The translations under genes were made by a program, and so were the position numbers. Below, in pieces: positions 52,725 to 60,587 of a DNA stretch of 64,000 nucleotides (the first letter of the stretch is position 1; each line of letters begins with the position of its first letter). The stretch is from assembly GCF_008692785.1 (NCBI RefSeq), contig NZ_VXJV01000013.1:23740-87739 (forward strand), given 5' to 3'. Under the pieces are notes generated by a model. The model made no database searches. It saw only the letters and a list, made by a program, of their open reading frames with translations, and was not told where the DNA came from. Origin of the DNA: Salmonella enterica subsp. diarizonae (GTDB lineage: Bacteria > Pseudomonadota > Gammaproteobacteria > Enterobacterales > Enterobacteriaceae).

Positions 52725-53393
52725 TTATCCACCAGGGATGGTAAACGGACCGCCCTGCTGAATCGCTCGCTGCCAGGCAGGACGCCTTTCTACCCGCGCT
52801 TTCCATGCGCGGGTATGGTCGAGATGAGCGATCCCGCCCCGGGCAAGCAGCGCAAATAGCGGGAAGCTCATCTGGATATCCGCCATACTCAACTGCTCCC
52901 CGGCAAACCAGGGGTGATTTGCCAGATGCCCGTCAATAAAGCGCGCATGGGTTTCCAGTTGCGGATTGAGGTACGCTTTTTGCGCACCCTGACCGATGAC
53001 GCCGCCCAACGTTCGCAGGCCCAATGGCACCGGCGGTTTACCCAGCGAGGTAAAGAGCAGTCTCATCAATAGCAAGGGCATGAGTGAACCTTCAGCGTAA
53101 TGTAGCCAGAATCGATAGTGTTGTTTCCCCTGCGCATCCGCAGGTTTAAAGCGCCCGATACTGTCGTAAGTTTCCTGCAAATATTCCAGGATGGCGCCCG
53201 ATTCCGCAATAACCATACCGTGATCTTCGATAACCGGAGACTTGCCCAGCGGATGCACTTTTTTCAATGCCGGCGGCGCCAGCATTGTCTTTTCACGTTG
53301 GTAACGCACAATCTGGTAAGGCAACGCCAGTTCTTCCAGCGCCCAGAGGATGCGCTGCGAACGAGACTGATTTAAATGGTGCACCGTTAGCAT
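52725..53393 (-). CDS. glutathione S-transferase family protein
   Basis: The 222-aa protein has the N-terminal thioredoxin-fold domain of GSTs (MLTVHHLNQSRSQRILWALEEL; GKSPVIEDHGMVIAESGAILEYL at about 50-73, the glutathione-binding Glu-Ser) and an all-helical C-terminal domain (WFAGEQLSMADIQMSFPLF). Substrate unknown; probably detoxification or peroxide-related. E. coli K-12 has no gene at this place as far as I recall. The nearby soxRS redox regulators make oxidative stress a plausible context only. Confidence 0.88.
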   Translation of the reverse strand: MLTVHHLNQSRSQRILWALEELALPYQIVRYQREKTMLAPPALKKVHPLGKSPVIEDHGMVIAESGAILEYLQETYDSIGRFKPADAQGKQHYRFWLHYAEGSLMPLLLMRLLFTSLGKPPVPLGLRTLGGVIGQGAQKAYLNPQLETHARFIDGHLANHPWFAGEQLSMADIQMSFPLFALLARGGIAHLDHTRAWKARVERRPAWQRAIQQGGPFTIPGG

Positions 53394-53514
53394 GACTGTC
53401 TCCTGTAAGGTATGCCAACTAACTATAGAAAATGATGGCAGTTGCCGTAAAAATTTCGGCTAAAAAATCAACATTTCGCTGGCGAACAGGGAGCCGTCGC
53501 TTACACTTACAGTA

Positions 53515-53654
53515 TCAACACAAACCGGAACCTCCACCACGTGCTCAATATGAGGGGTGTTGACGTCGGGGGAAACCCTCCTGTAATCAGCGGGATAGAG
53601 TGAAAGACAAAGACCGGAAACAAACTAAAGCGCCCTTAGCGGCGCTTTAGTTTT
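53515..53654 (+). ncRNA. ryjA: RyjA-like small RNA
   Basis: The roughly 140-nt segment between soxR and the GST gene matches in position, length and remembered sequence the E. coli RyjA sRNA, on the strand opposite to soxR. It ends in a perfect 13-bp terminator stem (53622-53634 / 53641-53653) and a T run. GGGTGTTGACGTCGGGGG and CACCACGTGCTC blocks are in the body. The 5' end is approximate, and the function is unknown. Confidence 0.6.
53622..53654 (+). terminator. terminator of RyjA-like sRNA
   Basis: AAACTAAAGCGCC / GGCGCTTTAGTTT with a six-base loop and TTTT end. Because it is symmetrical it may also terminate transcripts from soxR on the other strand. Confidence 0.85.
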
Positions 53655-53685
53655 AGGTGAATTCTGCCCGATGGCCGGATGCGTG

Positions 53686-54144
53686 TTAATCATCTTCAAG
53701 CAGGCGGGCGCCCGTCCCGTGTTCGCCAAGCCTGTCGCCTGGATTTCTCAGCGGACAGTCGCTACGCGATAAACAGCCGCAGCCGATACAACCGTCCAGC
53801 TCATCGCGCAACGCCACCAGCGTATGGATACGTCGGTCTAACTCTTCACGCCACTGCGAGGAGAGCTGCTTCCACTCTTTTGCACTCAACGTATGTCCTT
53901 CCGGCAAGATACCGAACGCGTCACCGATAGTTGCCAGCGGAATACCTATACGCTGGGCGATCTTGATAATCGCAACATAACGCAACACGTCACGCTTGTA
54001 TCGCCGCTGGTTGCCGCTATTACGGATACTGGTAATTAGCCCTTTGCTTTCATAGAAGTGCAGGGCGGACACTGCAACACCACTACGTTTCGCGACTTCC
54101 CCCGGCGTAAGTAAGGCTTTTAAACGGGGAGATTTTTTTTCCAT
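53686..54144 (-). CDS. soxR: redox-sensing regulator SoxR
   Basis: The 152-aa MerR-family protein has the N-terminal HTH ([25 protein letters not shown]), a dimerisation helix and the 2Fe-2S cysteine cluster [12 protein letters not shown] (about 119-130). When its cluster is oxidised by superoxide, redox-cycling drugs or nitric oxide it activates soxS by untwisting its 19-bp-spaced promoter. Divergent from soxS with the shared operator at 54156. Confidence 0.97.
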
Positions 54145-54151
54145 AAATCGC

Positions 54152-54182
54152 TTTACCTCAAGTTAACTTGAGGAATTATACT
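54152..54182 (+). promoter_or_regulatory. soxS promoter with SoxR operator
   Basis: An 18-bp perfect palindrome CCTCAAGTTAACTTGAGG (54156-54173) lies between -35 TTTACC (54152-54157) and -10 TATACT (54177-54182). The spacer is 19 bp, the over-long spacing typical of MerR-family targets. Confidence 0.92.
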
Positions 54183-54230
54183 CGCCCGCAGACAAAACGA
54201 CGAATCGAATACTGTTTAAGAGGCAGCAAT

Positions 54231-54554
54231 ATGTCGCATCAGCAGATAATTCAGACCCTTATCGAATGGATTGATGAACATATCGACCAACCGCTAAACA
54301 TTGAGGTGGTGGCAAAAAAATCGGGTTACTCCAAGTGGTATTTGCAGCGGATGTTCCGTACGGTAACGCATCAAACCTTAGGCGAGTATATTCGCCAGCG
54401 CCGTCTCCTGTTAGCAGCCGTAGAACTACGGACGACTGAGCGCCCGATTTTTGATATCGCGATGGACCTGGGCTATGTATCGCAACAAACCTTCTCGCGT
54501 GTATTCCGCCGCGAGTTCGATCGCACTCCCAGCGATTACCGTCACCGCCTGTAG
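54231..54554 (+). CDS. soxS: superoxide response activator SoxS (AraC/XylS family)
   Basis: The 107-aa protein consists of two HTH motifs only (SGYSKWYLQRMFR near 38-50; DLGYVSQQTFSRVFRREF near 86-103), as in MarA and Rob. It activates sodA, zwf, fpr, acrAB, micF and others. The ATG at 54231 follows AAGAGGC; an upstream in-frame start at 54168 lies inside the SoxR promoter. Its 3' end overlaps the convergent pdeC by 13 bases. Confidence 0.97.
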   Translation: MSHQQIIQTLIEWIDEHIDQPLNIEVVAKKSGYSKWYLQRMFRTVTHQTLGEYIRQRRLLLAAVELRTTERPIFDIAMDLGYVSQQTFSRVFRREFDRTPSDYRHRL

Positions 54555-56143
54555 GACGCCTGCCCGCGTATCGTCAGAGGCGCGGGCGGTTGTTGTAGCC
54601 AGACGATGAATTCCTGCGGCGGTAACGCTTTCGCAAAGTGCCATCCCTGACAATACTGAACGCCGCGTTTTAGCAACCAGCTAACCTGTTCAGCCGTTTC
54701 AACCCCTTCAGCAATGATTTTTAGCCGCAAACTTTGTGCCATTTCAATAATATGTTCCACAATCAAATGGCTGGCGCTATTAGTGGTTAGCGTGTCGACA
54801 AAAGATTTATCAATTTTTAAAAGGTCGACATTTAATGAGTACAGGTTATGCAAGTTCGAATAGCCAGTACCAAAGTCATCAATTGCCACCTCGTATCCCG
54901 CCTGGCGAAACGCCTGAATAATCGGCGTCATTTTAGGCACATCAATAAATCCGCGCTCGGTCACTTCAACCTTTATCTGTTGCGCAAGCACTGAATGCTG
55001 ACGCGTTTTTTCATGAATCATCACAATTAGCCGGGAAGAGAGAAAATCGGCGGCAGAGAGATTGATAGAGACATAAAGATGCGGGTGCGCAGCCAGAAAA
55101 CAACCTAAATCATTAAATACCTCTTCGACGACATAATCGGTGATCTGCTCAATCATCCCCTCTTTTTCCGCCAGTGGAATAAATTCGCCAGGGCTCATCA
55201 CCGGACCGTTATATCCCGGCCAACGCAATAGCGCTTCGGCGCCTACACACAACCCGTTTCGGATATCAATGATCGGCTGATAATGAAGGCAAAGCTGATG
55301 CCTGGTCATGGCCCGTTGCAGCAATCGGCGCGGTGAGTGATATGCCTGTCGGGATCGTGACCACATGAATAAGATAATAATGCTACAGATGATCCCTAAC
55401 GGTAGCGTTAATGTAAGCTGATGAAAGAGGTTCTGGTAAAAACGCTCCTTTGAGGTTGAAACAATTGCGGCAACCGGTCGTTTTGCTGATTTAACCAGAG
55501 TATAAAAACGTTCACCCTGTTGGAACACAGGTTCACTTCGTCGCACCAAAGGTAATAGCTGAGCGGCCTGCGCCAGTTCACTCAGGGAGAAAAAGGTATT
55601 GGTCACCGTATCATACATTCCCCAAGCCAACGCCGGATCGTCTGACATCACCTCGCTATAAGATAATGGATTGATAACCACAACATAGTTTCCCCGCTGC
55701 ATATACGTCATTTTATAACCGTTAAAAAAAGGCGTATCACGATAGTAATAAATAGCGATGTCAGGCTTTCGCTCATAGTCAGCGCGGGGAATAAAATAAG
55801 GGTTTGTTGGCGTCATAACCGTAGAGCATAGAAAACGCTGGCCTTCAGCATAAATCAACTCATTAATGTACAAACGACCGCGGATAATATTCAGCATTCG
55901 CTGTTGATGGGCTGGTGTACAGGCTTGTCCCTGATATTGTTCAGCAGCATCGCGGGCTAAATCCGCTTGCAGGATAACCAGCTCCGTTTTATCTAATACC
56001 CACTGTGCAAATGAATGTAATTGATTTCTGGTTTCAGAGACTGCCCGGCTATGAGCAAACCATAACGCCAGCAATACAGGAAGTAACACCACAATGATCG
56101 TTTCGAGAAATTTCAACACCTTGCGTCGCGTGCTTTGACTCAT
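54542..56143 (-). CDS. pdeC: c-di-GMP phosphodiesterase PdeC (YjcC), CSS-EAL type
   Basis: This 533-aa inner-membrane protein has a helix at about 8-30, a periplasmic CSS domain with the conserved cysteines (in QACTPAHQQRM and RFLCSTVM), a second helix near 235-255 and a C-terminal EAL domain. Catalytic motifs: EALLRW (about 305), SINLSAADF, EVTERGF, DDFGTGYSN, KIDKSFV and AEGVET. It should degrade c-di-GMP in response to DsbA/DsbB-dependent thiol state. A longer start at 56164 is in frame. SoxS neighbourhood fits oxidative control. Confidence 0.93.
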   Translation of the reverse strand: MSQSTRRKVLKFLETIIVVLLPVLLALWFAHSRAVSETRNQLHSFAQWVLDKTELVILQADLARDAAEQYQGQACTPAHQQRMLNIIRGRLYINELIYAEGQRFLCSTVMTPTNPYFIPRADYERKPDIAIYYYRDTPFFNGYKMTYMQRGNYVVVINPLSYSEVMSDDPALAWGMYDTVTNTFFSLSELAQAAQLLPLVRRSEPVFQQGERFYTLVKSAKRPVAAIVSTSKERFYQNLFHQLTLTLPLGIICSIIILFMWSRSRQAYHSPRRLLQRAMTRHQLCLHYQPIIDIRNGLCVGAEALLRWPGYNGPVMSPGEFIPLAEKEGMIEQITDYVVEEVFNDLGCFLAAHPHLYVSINLSAADFLSSRLIVMIHEKTRQHSVLAQQIKVEVTERGFIDVPKMTPIIQAFRQAGYEVAIDDFGTGYSNLHNLYSLNVDLLKIDKSFVDTLTTNSASHLIVEHIIEMAQSLRLKIIAEGVETAEQVSWLLKRGVQYCQGWHFAKALPPQEFIVWLQQPPAPLTIRGQASYRR

Positions 56144-56473
56144 TTTCAGCCTATTTCCCTGCATTATTTATGACTATTATTGGCAAAACAAGATGTGATC
56201 CAAACGGAGGTTTACGGTGCATGAATCTATCAATATTAGCAACAGACTTTTGCCGGTCAACATTTACTATTAATGGATATGCGCAATCTTTATCGCATAA
56301 CAGGCAGGAAGCCCAATATTTTTGATAATATCAGAATGATGCTCAGGTAAACGGCCGGCTATAAATTTTTATCCATTTCTTTTGATAAATAACTTGATAT
56401 TTTTATCAGGTCTACATTTCACGGAAAAAATAAAAGAGTAATAATACATCTTTTACTTTCGGACGGTTTCTCT
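56144..56473. other. pdeC upstream region
   Basis: The AT-rich interval has no credible coding sequence and presumably holds the pdeC promoter. Confidence 0.45.
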
Positions 56474-56593
56474 ATGGACGTTCATAAACCACACAAAAAA
56501 GATGGTTATAAAACGCACAAAAAATACATTGTCGATCTGGTGGACAATCAACATTATGTGATACAGTTCACAAAAATAATGAAACAGAAATAA
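56474..56593 (+). CDS. possible 39-aa basic small protein
   Basis: A short frame from ATG 56474 to TAA 56591-56593 encodes MDVHKPHKKDGYKTHKKYIV... ending TKIMKQK, strongly basic, with Lys/His-rich N-terminus and a hydrophobic strand. A weak GGACGG lies seven bases upstream. I do not recognise it; it may be a small regulator or chance. It lies 109 bp before yjcB on the same strand. Confidence 0.3.
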   Translation: MDVHKPHKKDGYKTHKKYIVDLVDNQHYVIQFTKIMKQK

Positions 56594-56702
56594 TGTTTCA
56601 TTCGATGTTGATGTGACGTCCGTTGATAGCCAGAATGTCCCACGCTTCCCGGGAGCAACGCCGCGCTGTCCTGGACAAAGGTCTATTCAGAGGAAATGTT
56701 TC

Positions 56703-56984
56703 ATGACTGCCATAACCACTGGTGTCGTTCTTCTCCGTTGGCAACTGTTGAGCGCAGTGCTCATGTTTTTAGCCAGCACGCTCAATATTCGTTTCCGTAG
56801 ATCAGATTATATTGGTCTGGCGGTGATCAGTAGCGGTCTGGGCGTAGTATCCGCCTGCTGGTTTGCCACAGGTTTACTCGGTATCACCATGATGGATCTC
56901 GCCGCAATTTGGCATAACATTGAAGCCGTTATGCTCGAAACGATGAGCCATACCCCACCAGAATGGCCAATGGTGCTGACCTGA
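56703..56984 (+). CDS. yjcB: small inner-membrane protein YjcB
   Basis: The 93-aa protein has two to three hydrophobic helices (TTGVVLLRWQLLSAVLMFLAS, IGLAVISSGLGVVSACWFATGL) and matches E. coli YjcB of the same length. Function unknown. RBS GAGGAAA is well placed before the ATG. A frame from 56613 extends upstream without support. It is the last backbone gene before the AT-rich block that leads to SPI-4. Confidence 0.9.
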   Translation: MTAITTGVVLLRWQLLSAVLMFLASTLNIRFRRSDYIGLAVISSGLGVVSACWFATGLLGITMMDLAAIWHNIEAVMLETMSHTPPEWPMVLT

Positions 56985-57599
56985 GGCGCTATCGCTTCCC
57001 GGTGAAGTCGGCCCGGGAGGGTTTTCAACGCCTCCCTTTGCTTTCGATGATGCACTCCTTGGAAGCATCATCGAAAGCGATCTATCCTAAATCCCCACGC
57101 TTTATTTATATCAAAATCTTATGTTTCGCTTTGACTGTAACGTAATAATAATGATAAGGAACACTATAAAATATCAATAATAGACCTATATTATATGTTA
57201 TTGTGCCAACCCCCTTTTTTTTACTTTTAGTTCACAGCAGTTGTCCTATATTATAACACCATGTGTTTTTATGGTGAGCCTCAAACAGTCTGTTCATTCG
57301 GCATTTTTGACAATATTACAGGAGTGATCTAAACCGTTATTTTTACCATCCCGGTTTTGAGACTCCAAATATTTTCCCTAACGAATCCAGAGAAGATCCC
57401 GGATAATAATTATAGAATCGAAAACTACTCGTTGTGCCGTACACGTACATATTTTAAAAATCAATTGACTATTGTTTTTTAATTGACAGGGCGTACTGCA
57501 ATATTAAAGAGGATAAAAAATAGTAAGTACCTAATATTAACTCAATTAAAGATGGCGCTGGGCTAATAGTGTTGGCGAAATAGAGGCAAAAAACTTAAA
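56985..57599. other. AT-rich gap after yjcB
   Basis: The first 100 bp hold hairpins, including the strong one at 57040-57078. The remaining about 500 bp have low GC and no credible gene; they are probably the left part of a horizontally acquired block and the promoter of the gene at 57600. Confidence 0.55.
57040..57078. terminator. strong hairpin after yjcB
   Basis: The perfect 14-bp stem GCTTTCGATGATGC / GCATCATCGAAAGC has an 11-base loop but no U-tract. Probably ends or protects the yjcB transcript. Confidence 0.5.
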
Positions 57600-58268
57600 A
57601 TGAAAGTCAAAGCGAATAAAAATATCCATTCTGCTACCAGCAGTCATACTCTCAAGGTGGGTCTGACCGCGAATTCTACTGGATACACAAGATCCAATAA
57701 AATAGTTGTTGTTGGCCCCAGTGAAGCGGAAGTAACCGGTATAATAGCATTATTACAACACGATGGCTTTCAGGTATGTCAGGGAAAAGGGGTTAAGTTG
57801 GATGCTGACGATTTACTTATCGTCACTTTGAGCACCGTTCCGCTACTAGGTTGGTGGAGACATCTGGAATACCTTCATATGTTAAAACGTAAAGGGAAAT
57901 ATCAGATGCTGGCTATTATTCCAACTGCTTTGAAAGAAATCATGTTACGTCAGAGTATCTGCCCAATAATTGAGGGAGGAGGAACGCTGGCCCAACTACA
58001 TAATGCTTTACTCGCAGCAGCAGAAACATGGAAAAAAGGAATCCTCCCAAGAATAAACCGAGGCAAAAGCACTCCAGACCGCAAGTTAACGGCAGGGCAA
58101 GCCCGTGCAATATATAAACTTCTTGAAGGGAAATATATTGATAGTAAAACTCAATATAGCCAACGCTATCTAGCCCTTGAACGTCTTGGCTTTTCTGGAA
58201 CAGCGCAATTTTCATTATTTACAGCAGGAATTGGTAACGTAATTCAACGTCAAAATTTTATTTTTTAA
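57600..58268 (+). CDS. LuxR/response-regulator-like protein, unrecognised
   Basis: The 222-aa product has an N-terminal region folded like a degenerate receiver (IVVVGPSEAEVTGIIALLQH near 35-54, then DADDLLIVTLSTVPLL) without the phosphorylatable Asp in its usual context. Its C-terminus resembles the end of a LuxR/FixJ HTH (LTAGQARAIYKLLEG, SQRYLALERLGF near 165-200). The layout recalls fimbrial or RcsB/BglJ-type atypical regulators. Low GC and rare-codon rich compared with the backbone. ATG 57600 has a poor ribosome site (GAGGC about 13 bases upstream). I cannot name the family; assignment as regulator is inference. Confidence 0.55.
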   Translation: MKVKANKNIHSATSSHTLKVGLTANSTGYTRSNKIVVVGPSEAEVTGIIALLQHDGFQVCQGKGVKLDADDLLIVTLSTVPLLGWWRHLEYLHMLKRKGKYQMLAIIPTALKEIMLRQSICPIIEGGGTLAQLHNALLAAAETWKKGILPRINRGKSTPDRKLTAGQARAIYKLLEGKYIDSKTQYSQRYLALERLGFSGTAQFSLFTAGIGNVIQRQNFIF

Positions 58269-58549
58269 AATATATCACGGTCAGTGCGATATAAATTTAC
58301 CACATAATGGCAAATATAAAGTGTTATTATTGTTATCACCCATTACAATATATCAACCATACAGAATGATATGATTTTTCCTTTATATGGATCAGATAAA
58401 AACATTGGGTTAGTAATTGTATTTTTATGACTAAAATATACATACCAGCCCATCTGGTAATAATAGTTTAATAGGCTTATCCTTGTAAGGCATTATAAAC
58501 AATATAATTGTATACGCTTATGAAGATTAATATTTTGATAATATATAAA
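58269..58549. other. AT-rich gap
   Basis: No gene, repeat or RNA recognised; very low GC. Confidence 0.4.
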
Positions 58550-58770
58550 ACTCTATAAATGTTCTCTATTACGTGGTAAGCATAGATACTCCATGCGCTC
58601 AGGCCAGATTCATTAAAGAACACAATATCAATTCAAAAATTAGATTTTTGTCTGACTATGCAGAACAGCGTTTTATGAGTAACACCAGACTTCGTATTAT
58701 TGAGATCAATATATCCGCTCGGGCGGTAATAGAATACGATGAAAATAATAATATTTATATCAGTTTATAA
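58550..58770 (+). pseudogene. thiol peroxidase (tpx-like) remnant
   Basis: The frame read through 58573-58770 gives VSIDTPCAQARFIKEHNI, then a weakly conserved stretch, then SARAVIEYDENNNIYISL and a stop. This aligns with the C-terminal half of Tpx (SADLPFAQSRFCG... AARAVVVIDENDNVIFSQL in E. coli), but the N-terminal half with the peroxidatic cysteine is missing and the Cys of RFC is Ile here. It is a decayed fragment, not a working enzyme. The host tpx is elsewhere on the chromosome, so this is foreign or duplicated DNA. Confidence 0.6.
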
Positions 58771-59449
58771 ATATACACTTAATTGTAGAATTAGTGTAAA
58801 TCAGACTTATCCCTCATTAAGAAAAAATAGTGGTGTTTATGCTGCTTGTTACCCACTAAATTTTCCATAGGTTATCTGGTTTGCACACCCCAGCTATTTC
58901 TCATATTTCAAAGGATATCTGACGACTTAATATATTAGGCTGAACGGTAATTAATTCTCACTTATACAATTATACTCCCACTCGATACACACCTGCATGT
59001 AAATAATATAATTGTAAATCTCATGGACTTACAATGAAAGATATGTCATAGATGGAAAGTTATATTCGCTCAGCTAAAAATATAGTCGATGATGCCACTA
59101 GTGGTATTGAATAGCACCTCAAAATAATATTTTCGCAGATTTTTTAGATGTCTATATTTTATATTTTTATGTCTTTCTCTCTCTTTTCACGTTAAAAATA
59201 AGCGGTGTAAAATGCAATTTGTTATTTTAATGTGTAATATTTTAAAATAATCTAACCTGCAAAATCAGATTGTGTCAATATTAAATTCAGTAAATGATAA
59301 AATAATATAATTAGCACACTTATTAAAAACGTACACCATCACAATAAAAGCACTGAGATTTATAATTTATATAATTCTTCATTATTTCCTATATCATCCA
59401 CAATATTTATTGTTGACACTCCGCTAAATGAATGTAAGAAGAGAATAAG
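58771..59449. other. AT-rich leader of the AraC-family gene
   Basis: The 679-bp gap has very low GC with many homopolymeric A/T runs, typical for H-NS-bound acquired DNA. No coding sequence over 25 codons looks real. Confidence 0.5.
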
Positions 59450-60340
59450 ATGTCTAAACAAAATGAGCATTTTGTAAAACAAGTTTCAACAGGTATTTTT
59501 GACAATAAGATGACAAACCTTGAAATATCGTTGCCTTTTTGTTTTTTCTTATACACTAAGGATAGACCTTTTTATATGTCTTTCAGTGGTGACATATTAA
59601 AAATCAATAAAGGACAGGCAATTTTTATAAAAAAGTCTGTTCCTTTCTCTGTATTGTTAAATTGGGGAAAAATGGAAAATGGACTTGTTCGCAATGATAT
59701 TGTGTCGTTAAAAATACCTCAACAAGCAATAATAGAGTATAATCGACACTATATTTATAAAGATCAAAATGAACCAAGGGCTTGGGCATCCAATGATTAT
59801 ATCATAATCAACTTTTCACATGAGCAAACTAAGGATTACACATTAATTAATGCATTAATAGAAAGTTTCCCCGTCACAGCAACTGGTGAAATATTATATG
59901 ATCATGTCGATGAAGCAAAGTACATGCTAATATTATCTTTAATCAAGCAAAAAAATGCGGCATTAGAAGATATGATTTTATCTTACTCTTCCTTAACAAC
60001 TTCGGAGAAAGTAGCCAGCTTAATAATGAGCGATTATAGCAAAAATTGGAAAAGTAAAGACCTGGCAATGCAAATGAACATGAGTGTATCTACTTTTAAG
60101 AAAAAAATGTATAAGGATACCGGTTCTGTTAGTTCTTACATAACAAAAATAAAAATGATTGAAGCATTACGTCAGTTAAGACGTACTAATCGTCCAATAA
60201 ATGCTATAGCTATTTCCCTTGGCTATACATCATCTTCTTACTTTACCAGCGTATTTAAAAAGCACTTCAAGATTTTTCCTTCGGAGATCAGGAAGAATGA
60301 TGGTCATCCGACAGAAGGTAGTACTGAAAATTATCCTTGA
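59450..60340 (+). CDS. AraC-family regulator next to SPI-4
   Basis: The 296-aa protein has an N-terminal domain without recognised ligand motif and a C-terminal AraC-type double HTH (about 185-285): WKSKDLAMQMNMSVSTFKKKM and PINAIAISLGYTSSSYFTSVFKKHF. The first HTH has the STFKKKM pattern seen in virulence-type AraC proteins such as HilD (STLKRKL) and AdiY. GC is low; RBS AAGAGAA is eight bases before the ATG. It is convergent with siiF and separated from it by a strong bidirectional terminator. A role in SPI-4 control is inferred from location only. Confidence 0.8.
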   Translation: MSKQNEHFVKQVSTGIFDNKMTNLEISLPFCFFLYTKDRPFYMSFSGDILKINKGQAIFIKKSVPFSVLLNWGKMENGLVRNDIVSLKIPQQAIIEYNRHYIYKDQNEPRAWASNDYIIINFSHEQTKDYTLINALIESFPVTATGEILYDHVDEAKYMLILSLIKQKNAALEDMILSYSSLTTSEKVASLIMSDYSKNWKSKDLAMQMNMSVSTFKKKMYKDTGSVSSYITKIKMIEALRQLRRTNRPINAIAISLGYTSSSYFTSVFKKHFKIFPSEIRKNDGHPTEGSTENYP

Positions 60341-60508
60341 ACGAGTGGCTATATCTATAAACTTAATCATACGCTGATATTGTATTGAGCCTGATATATC
60401 AAATATCTTTTTGGAACGTTACATCATGCTAGCTTTTTTACCTAACGCTGGCTAATTCGGATCATTATCTCGACTTGTTATAACTGGATAATAACAATCG
60501 AATTATTC

Positions 60509-60547
60509 AAAACAGGCCATATCAATAGAATTGATATGGCCTGTTTT
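60509..60547. terminator. bidirectional terminator between araC-type gene and siiF
   Basis: The 17-bp perfect stem AAAACAGGCCATATCAA / TTGATATGGCCTGTTTT has a five-base loop, with A run on one side and T run on the other, so it can end both convergent transcripts. Confidence 0.9.
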
Positions 60548-60587
60548 ATAAAAACAATTGTTCTATAGCCAACAATGGAATATTTAT

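Noticed and set aside
57600..60340. phage or toxin-antitoxin island
   Set aside because: No integrase, attachment site, phage gene or paired small toxin/antitoxin frames were seen; only regulator-like genes and a fragment.
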